A stretch of 64,000 nucleotides of DNA from Aspidiotus rigidus. Taxonomy: Eukaryota > Arthropoda > Insecta > Hemiptera > Diaspididae. The stretch lies in assembly GCA_035079385.1 (NCBI GenBank), contig JAVHKY010000043.1, positions 372,001-436,000 of the forward strand, read 5' to 3'. The notes below the pieces were generated by a model. The model did no database searches. It saw only the letters and a program-made list of their open reading frames with translations, and was not told the origin of the DNA. Each line of letters opens with the position of its first letter. Within the stretch, counting starts at the first letter, position 1. This document shows, in pieces, positions 36,101 through 50,000 of this stretch. The translations under genes and the position numbers were made by a program.

Positions 36101-37244
36101 TAGTGAATTGATGAGAGCGATTATGGAAAAGTACCGCGCACTTGTTCGCCATTTTGCAAAAACAGTGCGATTACGTGTAGTCATTTAAGTACGATTATCT
36201 GCCCGCCGTAAAGAAGATTAACTAGGTATAGGTAAAGTTCTTACCTACATCAATCGAACGATTCTTGAGTACTTCGATTCAATTTCTAATGTATCTGTGA
36301 AATAGTTTCTCTTTAAGGAGATGTGGTAATCCGAAACGATTTACAATGTTCAGTAGTGGCGGATTTACGGGAGGGGGGAAGGGCTCAGGAATATTTTCCT
36401 ACCCCGAAACCTAAAAAATAAGAGAAAAAACAGTAAATTCAGGGTGTCAGCAAGGGACTTCTCTTTCTTTTCTACTTGTCAAATTTCAAAAAGTGGTTAA
36501 TTTCCACTACCAAAATCATCTTCTAAATCCGCCAATAGTTGAGCTACGGGTGGGATGTTCTGAAACCAACTGCATCAACTTGTTGGCCATCGGGATTTTT
36601 CCAACATTTATCTATGGAAGGGCTTCATCAGGCAGAAATATCTTATTCGTCAAGATGTATATCCAACGAGTATTTGTTCAAGTATTAAGTATCTACAAAA
36701 ATATAATATGTTGTCATCTTGTACGATAATAATTATATAGACGCAATCTTCGGTTCTTAAGAAGTCTCTGAGATGCCGCTAAATAAGCGACGTGAAGAGT
36801 ACGAGAGTATTTCACTCGATCCTCCCTTCGCACGTTCATTCCATAATGATCCAAAATGAAAAGAAAACATTGTTTCGCTGATGCGTTGTTTTATTTTAAA
36901 ATGGTTGAGCGATAAGCGTTGAACTGAACGTTTCGTCATCGTATCCACAAGCATAATGCGTCGCATTTTCTCTTTCGCACCCTCGTCTCATACTCACACT
37001 CTCGCTTTCTTACCCTTTTCACCCGCTTCGGTTTCCACGTTTACTACCGGCCAAAAATAACGTCGAGATACATCAAACAATAATGTTAATTAAAACATTC
37101 CATCGAAAGACTCAGTAGCGGCCGCGGCCGCGGTAACATCATTATACTTACTCTAGCTGCTGCGCTGCGTTTCAAGGTAAGGTTCAATTACGTACGCGTA
37201 TGCCGTCTTACTGCCACCGCGTTTACCATACGAGTACTTTTAAA

Positions 37245-37245
<1 letters not shown>
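33151..37245. other. Unassigned, with family B and other repeat fragments
   Basis: A family B fragment lies at about 33445-33510 (ATCCATTCGGAGTTCCGCGG). At 33665-33800 CTCCTATGTGTA-like motifs recur five times without strict period. A TTC run is at 35483-35513 and gives a spurious Glu-rich ORF. Bases 36100-36180 pair with 15960-16060. GGCCGCGGCCGCGG occurs at about 37123. No gene recognised. Confidence 0.5.

Positions 37246-37297
<52 letters not shown>
37246..37297. repeat. (CG)n(TG)n microsatellite
   Basis: About 7 CG units followed by about 18 TG units, then a short AT run. Confidence 0.95.
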
Positions 37298-37364
37298 TAT
37301 ATATATAAGTTATGCAATTTTGCCACACCTAGATACTCATAGCATGGTAGCACAGCTATCGTAT

Positions 37365-37611
37365 GGACCCTAATAAGCAAAACTCGACCAAGCGACAATC
37401 ACGTAGTTTCGTGATATTTAGACTTAAAGGAAATCGGTTACTTAAAAATAGATGGAGGTCGATATTTTCAATTCATAATTATTCGACGAGTATTGCGTTT
37501 CCAGTTTTTTAATCAGCACCGTTGGAAAGTGCTCGTTGAGCTCTTTCCAACGGTGTATATAACTCAAAATCTCAAAAATGTCGCTTGGTCGAGTTTTGCT
37601 TATTAGGGTCC
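37365..37611. mobile_element. MITE with perfect 32-bp TIRs
   Basis: GGACCCTAATAAGCAAAACT and the following CGACCAAGCGAC are repeated exactly in inverse at 37580-37611. Flanks are GTAT on both sides (37361-37364 and 37612-37615). The interior has a perfect 13-bp-arm hairpin (CACCGTTGGAAAG/CTTTCCAACGGTG). 247 bp, no ORF. Perfect TIRs imply a fairly recent insertion. Confidence 0.85.
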
Positions 37612-37835
37612 GTATATTCGCCATAGGGTGAGACGTATAGGCCTGATAGGAATGCTTTCTATGTTTACTTACGGAGCCAAAAATTATCACGTTTACATAT
37701 CAACTTAATTCAAATGTGCTCCTAGCAGTATAATGGTTATACAGTTTCAGTATTACTGTATAGTCTCATGAAAGAGGTACCTGTTTTGTTTTTGCACGCA
37801 AAGTCAGGAATCACGGTCAAGAATAATTCCACGAA

Positions 37836-40159
<2,324 letters not shown>

Positions 40160-40610
40160 AATATGCGGAAAGTTTGTCTGTCTGTTTGTCTGACTGTCCT
40201 TTTATAACTCGAGAACCACTGTACCTATCGACTTGAAATCTTCGCCACATATTTGTATTATTCCAGAGCAAATTCTAAGCCATAAATGAAAATTTTAGCT
40301 CCCATAGAAAAAAAGTTCTTATTAAAAATTGTGTGCTCTCACTGTATGCGATTCGATTCACCAAAGAAGGGTACCTACCTACACGCAACTGTCTACTGTA
40401 TTTCTCTCCTACCCTCGTATCATGTATTTTTGAGAACCGGATTTTGGAGCTACCATCTAAATTACAGCACGTTAGAGTTCCCTTTATTTTCTTAACGTTA
40501 CCGAAAGTACGGTAATGACGGTGATATGTTTGCATGCCTGTTATTTGAACGCTTTTAGCCATTGACGTGGAGTATTTTTTGGAAGTCTTATCTTTATATT
40601 CGGGTAAAGT
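40160..40610 (-). repeat. Dispersed repeat D, copy 2
   Basis: Reverse-complement match of 22690-23212, including TTTTATAACTCGAGAACC, AATTACAGCACGTTAGAG and TGTTATTTGAACGCTTTT. Differences are mostly point changes and short indels. Confidence 0.75.
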
Positions 40611-41117
40611 TTTTTTTTAACACATGCGCCGAAAGTACGTTTATTTTAGACAGCGAAAACTGCATTTTTCGTTCACCTGATAAGAATCATGAAAACAGTG
40701 GCGAAAAAACTTAGCAACAATGATTCTGATCGGACAAAGACCTAATCGTTTGAAAAACGACTCCATTGATTTACAGGTTCCGTGAATCGTAATAAAACAC
40801 TTGAAATTTTGGAAAATCGAAAAATTCAAGTACCAACAAATTGCTTCCAGCATATGTTGTTTAAAAAACTATATCTTACAGTACGAGCAGCGACGTAAGA
40901 AATATCGCAACTCGTTTGATTAGCTCGCAAAATGTGGGATTCAGAAAAATTTCGATCACCAAGCAATATATGATAGAAGCGGGACGTGAAAATTTCAAAT
41001 ATTGAGTTCGACCTCGGACCTATAGGAGATAGGAGTGCGATTTGGAAAAATTTAGACTTTCAATTATACATGATGGGAGAAGGACTTGGACAATTTTGAA
41101 TGGGTGCCATTTAATGC

Positions 41118-41843
41118 TACGGCAGAATAGAGTGTCAGTACGACAAAAATAATAGGTTGTACGCCACCATAAATTGACTAACGACAAACAAAATGAATGC
41201 ACGTCAGAAATTTATGTATTACGACAAATGAATGTAATCACGACAAAATGTAGGCTTATACGACTAGTAATATTATTGTACACCAACTTGGGTACGGCAA
41301 AAAATTGAATTTTCACGATTAAAAAGATGCTTCGCGTAATTCATCCGGAACGACAAAAAAACTTCGGAACATCGCCAGATCTAATTCATATAGAAATGTA
41401 TCAAATAAATGTACTTATCAATTAATAAACATTTAAAAAAAGTTACCGAATAAGTAGAGCCTGCTTCGCTAAAGCGGGCCTCCCCCTTTTACGTGTTTTT
41501 GACCAAGTGGTATTAATTTTGCTTCTAAGGGAGGTACCACCAATTTGAGACGGATTTTCATTCCCAGGTAGTGCTTGCACGTGTAGGATTTGCTGAACAT
41601 GGGACAAGTGCACCCACTGGCCATGCTGATCTTCCATATCTTGCACTTGAAGCGAACAAATTCGGTGAAATCCGCCCTTTTGTCTGACTACACTTTTTAG
41701 AGTCGTACAAGTACTGATAAATTGTCGTTCTAACACGTTAAATTGTCGCATATGATCTGGCGTATTACAATTAATAAACTGTCGTATGGACACTCTATTT
41801 TGTCGTAGAGAAGTTGTCATACTGACACTCTATTTTGCCGTAC
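41118..41843. mobile_element. MULE-derived TIR element with subterminal ACGACAAA repeats
   Basis: The left tip TACGGCAGAATAGAGTGTCA is mirrored at the right by ACACTCTATTTTGCCGTA. Inside both ends there are many ACGACAAAAT-like motifs (left: about 41139, 41171, 41221, 41250; inverted at right: about 41725, 41745, 41779, 41803). The interior codes for a SWIM-type fragment. No clear target duplication. Confidence 0.7.
41446..41690 (-). pseudogene. MULE transposase SWIM zinc-finger fragment
   Basis: One frame gives DFTEFVRFKCKIWKISMAS, then CTCPMFSKSYTCKHYLGMKI, VVPPLEAKLIPLG and GRPALAKQALLI: the CxCx(n)CxH SWIM finger and the basic tail that ends many FLYWCH/MULE transposases. The longest ATG ORF here uses partly a different frame, showing a frame change in the fragment. 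The catalytic core is absent. Confidence 0.65.
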
Positions 41844-41945
41844 AATTATAGTTTTCCCATTTTGAATATTGAGCTGTATCTGATAAGAAAGGGGGGGGGG
41901 AGGACTTGGAGAAATATGGGCTTTCGAGTTCAAACCCCCAAGGTA

Positions 41946-42517
41946 GTGAGAAACAAAGTTTAATCTTTATTTGGAAAACGTATAAACAAAGAAACACCCA
42001 TAAAGCAGGTTCAGTGCTGGGATCGATTACCACAGTTGTTAATAAAGGCAATATCCCGAGCAGTTAATGAAATAAGTTGCGAGTTATCTGTTATCGTCAT
42101 GAGAGTTTGAAACTACCCAAGAAAAAGTACTATGGGTTCGAGGAAGAATTGTGAAAATTACATCCGGTTTCTCAAATACGAAACGACGAGTGTGTCTCAT
42201 GACTCTATACAGACTGATGTAATGCTTCAGGGGTATGGCAGGTTTTTTACCTACTGTCCATCCATTTCTTTAATCATTGCGACTGGTAAAATATTTATGA
42301 ATTAGTCCGTTTTTCGCTGAAATACAGCCTTTACCTATCAAGTTAGCTCTTACCGTTAAAATCCAAATAATATTTACAAAACACAGATATTTACTCAACA
42401 CACAGCTGGCGCAATCAACCGCTAGTGTAGATATATAATTAATTGTGACATCATATCTGACAAAAATGCTCTATCGCTATGATAGGATAGCTATGAGGAT
42501 GTGCATAGCGTTAAATA
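41946..42517. other. Unassigned, with a direct-repeat segment
   Basis: Bases about 42355-42430 (ACAAAACACAGATATTTACT; CAACCGCTAGTGT) recur in direct orientation at about 43990-44075. The two copies flank the second Ginger-like element and its surroundings. Confidence 0.5.
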
Positions 42518-43554
42518 TGTTATGCCGAAATCGTCAAATTGCCGAATTAATAAAATGGGCAACTGCTTGCTGAATTGATAAAATCGGCAGAATTTTTTGT
42601 CGATTTTATAAGATCGGTAATATTTCTATTCGATCTGAAGTACCTGGAAGATAAACATCGAGGATATTTTCAAATAAATTTATATGAACGCATCAAAAGC
42701 AAATTAGGTAACATCAAATAATGACGATAATACTTTAGAAATAGGTAGGTCTGTATAAAATGTTCTATCCAAAAATAAAATGAATTTTGTTGAGCAAATA
42801 ATCACGATGATATTTTACAATCGGAAGAAGTCAATCATTGTTTATTCCAATTTTAGTTAATAAGTGCTCGTACCGTACAAATTGCACCTCCAAAAGATGT
42901 GCCTGTAAGAAACAGGGGTTGGGATGCAATTCGGTCTGCCATCCCGGACGTATATGTGGTAATTACAAAGATTGATGTTTTAATATTTCCTGCTCGACTC
43001 TATTTTTATAATAACGACGATTGACTTTTTCTAATTTTTTAATATTTTCTGCTTGACTGTGTTTTCATAATAACGATGATTTACTTTTTCTGATTTTTTT
43101 ATCCATTAATTTACGGTACCCCTGCCAGATGCCCACTGAGTTCAGACGCACGAGCTCGCGTAAGGAGTACTCCGTGTTAACACTAATGTCATTGGCCTAA
43201 ATAAAGTGTGCGTTTGTCTACTTATTTTCACCCGTTAACAATATCAAACGTCTTCATGATTCAACTTCACGTATACGAACTAGTTTCATCCATCACTCGA
43301 AGATGGTCATTGAACGCAATGAAGGAAAAAAATACGATTGGAAAAAGAGAAAGAAAAATATTACACGGGTCTTCAATTTACCACGATAATTCAGTTGTTC
43401 GTCTCATAAAACCGTGAAAAAGAAGAAAAGAAAAAGTTGGAATGGATAAAATAAAGAAATATTATTTCTTTCAATCTCAATATTTCAGTTGTCGATTTCA
43501 TCAAATCGGCAAAAATTTCTGCCGATATGGCAATTTGACGGATTCGGTGTAATA
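42518..43554. mobile_element. Ginger-like DNA transposon, copy 2
   Basis: Left tip TGTTATGCCGAAATCG and right tip CGGATTCGGTGTAATA are inverted, with further GCCGATTTTATAAGATCGG-like palindromes inside. A perfect 4-bp duplication AATA flanks it (42514-42517, 43555-43558). Related to the element at 21353-22534 but clearly diverged. The interior keeps only a CXC tail. Confidence 0.8.
42845..42982 (+). pseudogene. CXC domain remnant of KRBA2-like integrase
   Basis: One frame reads CSYRTNCTSKRCACKKQGLG followed by CNSVCHPGRICGNYKD and a stop: the Cys-rich C-terminus seen in KRBA2-like integrases of invertebrates. The rest of the integrase is gone. Confidence 0.65.
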
Positions 43555-43558
43555 AATA

Positions 43559-44279
43559 TAACCTGTAACTTTTACCGCTGTACATTCGAATAATTATACC
43601 AGGTTCGAGGATCGCTTTCATCAGCAAACACGATTTTTACATGGCGAGAAAAAGTTTGTAGATCGTGCTAAAAACGAGTGGAGTAGAAATCTAATACACT
43701 CTGAATTATGTTAGCTAGGTAACCTGTTTTATTGAAAACTGGGCAGCTTCACCCACCGAGTGCTGACCATCCATGACTAAATAAAGGTTTATGTATATAT
43801 TAAGCAACAATTTCGAAACTTTGACCTTCCCATTTATTAATCGTCGTTGCAAAAGCAAGGGTGACAGGGAATTGCCTTCTGTTGAGGATAAAAGTTAACT
43901 TTGTAGACTCATCCGTTGACAACTCAATTCTTTTGAATAGATACTTCTAGAATATTCGTCAATTTTTACAGCCTTCAAGTGTCTTACGTTTGAAATCCAA
44001 ATATCTACAAAACACAGATATCTACTCAACACATGGCTGGCTGGTGGTCAGGCGCGTCGCCAACCGCTAGTATGATTGTGTATATGCCGAGAATCGATTC
44101 CAGTTGTTTACTACCTACGTCCTTCATAATTACCTTTTCAAACAATGTAGAAAATTTTTAATTCTTACTGTAGAAGGAGAAATACAATACAATAATAAGG
44201 CAGGCAATAGGAAAAGAAAACAACCAATACAAAGACAGAAACCAAGGCGAGGAGGAATGTAAAATCACAATGGAAGAAC
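43559..44279. other. Unassigned
   Basis: Includes the second copy of the direct repeat noted near 42390 (43990-44075). No gene seen. Confidence 0.5.
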
Positions 44280-44465
44280 TAAGAGATGTACTCAACAAAA
44301 GACACAATACTTACGTGCGGTGGTAATACTAGGGGAGGGGAATTGTTGGCAAATAAAACACTCAGCGAAAAATTTGACCACCTTGTTGGAATCCGAACTC
44401 GAGATCTCTCGCTTGCCGGACGACTGCTCTCAGCGCTGAGCTACCACGGCGATCAAATCTTCCGC
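44280..44465 (-). mobile_element. tRNA-derived SINE or tRNA-like sequence
   Basis: Minus strand: GTGGTAGCTCAGCGCTGAGA (A box) and GAGTTCGGATTCC (B box) about 45 nt apart, as in tRNA-derived SINE heads. Body of about 100 bp follows. No clear A tail, and stems are imperfect, so not a functional tRNA. Confidence 0.5.
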
Positions 44466-44516
44466 GAATTTTTCCAAATACATAATAATAAAAAAAAATT
44501 TTAAAGGAAGAAAATC

Positions 44517-46028
44517 CTATTTGTTTGAGCAGGATGTGGCGTTGTGGCACTTACTGTTGCACAGTAAGCCTTTGCGGCAGCATGAACAACTGTCCCCTTT
44601 GCATCCCTTGCTACAATTGCAGCGCACAAATCCTTGCCCGTGACCTCCAGCTGCAACGGACTGCTGTGTAGCGGCTGAACGCAAGGATATTGTGTTCTCT
44701 GGTACATCTGCATCATTAATGAACTTCTCCTGGCACACCAAGAATTGAGACCTCGCATAGAGCTGCTCTAATCGTCCATTTTATTTACCCAACTCGTAGA
44801 GTCCATCCTTGGTCACTTGTAGGACACGTGCTAGCATCAAACGACTGTCTAATTTTGCCTGGTTGATATCCGGCACAGGTACTCTGACTGTTGCACCTAC
44901 TTCCGGTGGCGGGAATTTAGCATCTAAATCTCACTTCATTCTCTTCGCTTGCTGCAGCTCGTTCAGCCTCAATTGCTTCATATTGAGCACTGACCGCTTG
45001 GTCAACGGGAATGGGGGTGTCATTGTTGCAGTCTTCATCGCTATCTTCGTCCTCATCGCTGTGGTCGCTCCTCGCATACATGCCCTGCAAGGCTTCTTCT
45101 AGCTCTTCTTTGGGTTCAAGAGTATGACATAGGCCTGCCGGCAAACCAGTGCGCTCCAAGCCCACGCGAGCGGGCATTCCAAACATAGTGTTGTATGGAC
45201 TTCTTCTAATACCTGCGTGATATGCTCTGTTTTTCATAAATTGGACGAATCTGAGACCTTGACTCCACGTTTTTGTCTTATTGTCGCTCCTCCATATTGC
45301 CAGCATAGCTTGAACATCCTGATTCGCACACTCCACACTTCCTTGGGACTGAGAATGTCGCGGTTTCCTATGGACAATAGTCAGATCTGGCCATAACTTC
45401 TTCAGACTATCCATTAATTTATTCTTGAATTCCCGCCCGTTATCTGTCTGCAGAATGCAGGGGTCACCTAATGTTGTGAAGACGTGCAGGGCCACTTCCT
45501 CGGCTATTTTTGTTCGCAGAGGTCGAAGTAAGTCAAATTTTGTTAAATGATCTTGATAATTCAGTATAAAGCGAAACTCACCGTCGGGATCAGTCTGCAT
45601 GTCGATGAGATCCAGTTGAGCTCGGTTATTCATGTTGGCATGGATGATGGGTTTCACTACTCACCCCTTCCTCTTTGTGCCCTTCTTCTTTTCGCATTCT
45701 TCACAACTCACGAGGAAGTCAACAATTGTCGCTCGACTCACATTCTTAAAAAACTGTTTTCATTGAACATCTTGTCTATGTGGAGATAATAACAGACGCT
45801 GGTGTTCCCATCGCGCATTGGAAAAATAAGTTTGTAAACACCCTCAATGTCCAAAACGTCATACTTTTTCGATAACCAGTGATCATTTGAAGTTTTCTTC
45901 CCATTTGTTTTGACGTGAAGAACAGATCTTACTAATTCGTCATACTTTTCTTTCGTTAAAGTCACAGATTTGGGATTCGCACTTCTATTCAAAAGTTTAG
46001 CATCAAAAATTTCATGTCTGGTAGACAT
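44517..46028 (-). pseudogene. KRBA2-like integrase with C-terminal CXC domain, broken
   Basis: Starts MSTRHEIFDAKLLNRSANPK; N-terminal part to about 45745, then a frame change, VSRATIVDFLVSCEECEKKK (half of an HHCC finger), a TGA at 45661-45663, and the DDE core at 45657-44920: LDLIDMQ (Asp), LQTDNGREF (Asp), QSQGSVECANQDV (Glu). A further stop at about 44917 is followed in another frame by VGATVRVPVPDINQAKLD and a CXC domain, CNCSKGCKGDSCSCCRKGLL with CNSKCHNATSCSNK to the end. The three catalytic acidic residues persist but the frame is broken at least three times. In vertebrates the related KRBA2 is domesticated; here it looks like a mobile copy. No TIRs found around it. Confidence 0.8.
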
Positions 46029-46052
46029 TTTTACAAGTAATACAAACACCAC

Positions 46053-46429
46053 ACAAGCACCGAGATGCGATCATCAATTGAATACTGACTGAATAATCGA
46101 CAGAAGAAATACATGCACCCTCGATTTCACTTTTGTACATATGCCACCGCATGACGATAACGGGGATGATAACGCCACCAAATCATCGGCGTCGGTCATT
46201 ACACCTTTATTTCGAATAGTTCGGTATCAGACAACGTTCAGACATGTACTCGGTCAGAATTTTACAATTTGCCTAAGCTTGTTGTTGCATTTTATTAAAT
46301 ATCAGTCATTTAATAAAATGATGCGTACCTACTAAGAAAGCACATTTGATAGTTTGTAAATTGACTAGTCATTTTGTTGAATGACGCATTATACAATTTG
46401 ACGGTAACATATATATATTATATAAGGAA
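46053..46429. other. Unassigned
   Basis: No gene or repeat recognised. The ORF at 46141-46335 has no motif. Confidence 0.5.
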
Positions 46430-46560
46430 ACCGGAAATTTTTCTATGCTAGTTGTAATCTAGGACCTCTAAAACGTCGAGAAAGTTCATTGACCCTGCCC
46501 CTATTCACCTTGCTACGGGTGTGATACCCAACTTTTCTAGTTAGAAAAGTCGGTAAAAGG
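46430..46560 (+). repeat. Family B terminal fragment
   Basis: Carries AAGGAAACC, GACCTCTAAAACGTCGAG, CACCTTGCTACGGGTG and the tip palindrome variant ACTTTTCTAGTTAGAAAAGT followed by CGGTAAAA. Confidence 0.75.
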
Positions 46561-46626
46561 GAAAATTATATTGCAGACTGAAATACTCGTAGATACTTAG
46601 TTTGAGTAGTAGACTAATAAGCATAT

Positions 46627-47052
46627 TGTGACGTTCTACCAGTCACTGAATATCTCTTGACGCCAATAATAAAGAACAATTACGAAAACCGAGCTTTATT
46701 ACTGGTACCGCAAGTACAACACTTCTAAACACCGTTAAACTGTAACACAATCGCGTTAAAGAACAAGAACACGTTAACTATCGCTTTTAAGATTACAACT
46801 GAATCGCTTTATCGGGTTGCTGCCGGCTATTTATAGTCTCACCCTTATTTCCGGAATTCTCGAGATTTCTTCTAGAACGGCAAACAGGTTATGCAAGGAT
46901 CCTTACAATCAATCGAGCACGTTCTAGGTTGTTCAAGCGTATTCGGCGAAGTAGTTAAGCGATAAGTACGCTTCCTTGCGGTGTCTGCTATTATTAAAAG
47001 TTTAGCGGCGTGTGCAAGCTTGGTGCTTGCGCCTTCATAGCAGAACACCACA
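46627..47052 (-). repeat. 3' LTR
   Basis: Begins TGTGACG and ends CCACA on the plus strand, giving TGTG...CACA termini. A TATTTATA-like box (CTATTTATAG) lies at about 46826-46836. Confidence 0.95.
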
Positions 47053-47065
47053 CTTTCCCCTCCTC
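47053..47065 (-). promoter_or_regulatory. Polypurine tract
   Basis: Minus strand GAGGAGGGGAAAG directly next to the 3' LTR, the primer for plus-strand DNA synthesis. It overlaps the pol stop codon. Confidence 0.8.
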
Positions 47066-50000
47066 AGTTTTGAACGTCCCGTTCAAACGCCGGACTCCAT
47101 ACAGCTAGTCTATTCCGGTGGACCACTTTGAACCTTCTGTCCTGTTGGATGCGATAGATGACATCGTTGATTCTCTTCACGACTGTCCAAGGTCCTTCCC
47201 AATTGCACTGTAATTTTGGGTTCTTCCCTTTCTTTCTCTGTGGGTTGTAGAACCACACCCTATCCTGAGGTTCAAACTTGGTTTCATCTGCACAGATGTC
47301 ATAGCGTGCCTTCATCCGGTCGCTAGCAACTTCTAAATTTTCCCTGACCAGCTCATGTACCTGCTTAAGTCGGTTCTTCAGTTCTTGCGTGAATGGCTTG
47401 ACTTCTTGAGGTGGCTGTGGAGGGGTGCCCAGCTCTAAATCACACGGTAATCGAAGTTCTCTTCCAAAAATGATTTTTGCAGGTGTTTCCTTGGTGCTCT
47501 CATGGATTGAAGACCGATAGGCTAGCAGGAACAATGGAAGTAGCTTGTCCCAATTCCGCTGGTCACTATCAATTACTTTGGATAGGAATTGGTCTATTGT
47601 TTTGTTGAACCTCTCGACCATACCATCAGATTGTGGGTGGAGTGGTGTTGTACAAGTTTTCCTCAATCCCATCAGCTTAGCCACTTCTCCAAATACTTGG
47701 GATTCAAAGTTTCTTCCCTGGTCTGAGTGTAACTCCAGAGGTACTCCAAACCTTGAAATCCAGTTTTCCACCAGCGCTGTTGCAACAGTGACGGCTTCAC
47801 AATTTGGCAGTGGGTAAGCATCCATCCATTTGCTGAAATAATCTCCTACCACTAGAATATAACGATTACCTTGGTCAGTTTCTGGAAATGGTCCTGAGAT
47901 ATCTGCCGCAATCCGTTCAAAAGGGTATCCCACATTGTAGATTTGCATCTTAGCTCGCCCCCTAGTATTGGGCCCCTTACTGGCATTACATGTTCTGCAA
48001 CATTGAATCCAATCCTCTATATCACTTCTACAGGCTGGCCAGTAAAACCGTTCCCGAATCTTGGCCAATGTTTTTGTTATTCCAAGATGACTACCAGATG
48101 CGTCATCATGAACACTCTTCAAGACATCCGGAACAAGCGCTTCAGGTATCAGTAGTTGGCGCCGGTGTGATCTGCCATCTGTTGTTTCCCAGATCCGGTA
48201 AACAATTCCATTTTCTACTTGAAGCGAGTCCCATTGTGACCATAAAATCTTTAAATTTACTGACTGCGAGCTGATATCCTGCCAGACTGGTCGTTCACCT
48301 TTCTCCTTCCAGGCTAAGATGACTGAAATATCTTTATCCTGTTGTTGAGCATTTTTCATATCCACATTGGAACTCAGTTGTATGGCTTTGACTGAGACTT
48401 CCTTCTTCTCTTGTTTGCAACAATGACTACAGTCTTCTGAGCATGGTCTTCTTGATAATGAATCAGCATTCTGATGACTTTTTCCTCTCCGGTGGATTAT
48501 TTCAAAAGTATAAGTTTGCAGGTATTGCAGCCATCTAGCCATCTGCCCTTCTGGTTCTTTGAAATTCATTATCCACTGTAAAGCAGCATGATCAGTTCGT
48601 AGCAAGAATTTCTGGCCATACAGGTACTTGTGGAAATTTTTCATTGATTTTATAACGGCTAGTAATTCTTTTCTGGTCACACAATAATTCTGTTCTGTCT
48701 TACTCAGGGTCTTGCTAAAATAGGCAATGACTCGCTCCCCTGATTCATATTCTTGCGACAATACGGCACCCATAGCAAAATTACTGCAATCTGTATCAAG
48801 AATAAACCTTTTAGTTGGATCTGGATAGGCTAGTACTGGCGTGGAGCACATTCTCTTCTTGAGTTCGTTGAAGGCCTCTTGACATTCACTGGTCCATTTG
48901 AATGGATGTTCTTTTTCAGTTAAACGGTTCAACGGTTTCACAATATTTGCAAAATTCTTTACAAATCTTCTGTAGTATGAACATAGACTTAAGAAACTTT
49001 TTACTTCAGTACGATCCTTTGGTGTCGGCCATTGAGTTATTGCTTCTACTTTCCTTGGGTCAGTCTTCAAACCGTCAGCTGAAACAATATGGCCCAAGTA
49101 TCTGACTTCTTTCTTGAATAGTGAGCACTTCTTTAAGGAAAGTTTGAGACCTGCTTCTTGTAATTTTTGGAAAACAATCCTCAGGTGCTCTATGTGCTCT
49201 TCAGGTGTCTCGCTGAAGACAATCACGTCATCCATGTACACTAGGCAAATTTTTCCAATGACATCTTTCAAAATCTTTTCCACAAGGCGTTCAAATGTGG
49301 CTGGTGCGTTACATAAACCGAATGGCATGACATTAAATTGCCATAATCCTCCAGTGGTACAAAACGCGGTCTTCTCTTTATCATCTGGATGCACCTCCAC
49401 TTGCCAAAAGCCACTCTTCATGTCGATTACTGAAAACCATCTTGCTCCTCTTAAAATGTCAAAAAGATCATCCATTCTTGGCAGGGGATAGCTGTCTTTG
49501 ACAGTAACATCATTAAGCTTCCGGAAGTCAACGCAGAATCTTAAAGTTCCATCTTTCTTTGGTGCTAGTGTTACTGGCGAAGCCCATGGACTAGAGGAAG
49601 GTTCTATAATTCCTGGTTTCAGCATCTCTTCCAGTTGACGTTTCATCTCTGCTTCCTTGGCAAACGGCATTCTTCTGGGTCGCTGCCTGATTGGAGCGGC
49701 GTCACTAGTGTTTATGCGATGTTGAACTATAGAAGTCCTCCCTAAGTCATTTTCATCTTTAGCAAAAATGCTCTGGTAATCTTCCAAAAATTTATTGAAA
49801 CTTGACATAGTTTTATAATCCAAATCTTTCTTCACTTCATCGACTACAGTACTTAGTTCTTCTTCAACTTTGGTCGGGAGGAGACGATCCTTGGCTTCCA
49901 ACTCATAGAGCGGCATATCTCCACAGGGACCTCTTAAAACGTCATGCTTCAGATCAATAATCAACCCATACTTTCGCATTAAATCTAGGCCCAGAATACA

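Larger units (their letters stand above)
40928..41945 (+). repeat. Relic family A minisatellite split by a MULE-type element
   Basis: Degenerate units (ATATATGATAGAAGCGGGAC; TACATGATGGGAGAAGGACT) run to 41112. Two more (CTGTATCTGATAAGAAAG; AGGACTTGGAGAAATATG) follow at 41872-41930 after the inserted element at 41118-41843. Confidence 0.55.

Noticed and set aside
44375..44462. Functional tRNA gene on the minus strand
   Set aside because: Stem pairing is imperfect and the acceptor stem is not convincing; fits a SINE head better.
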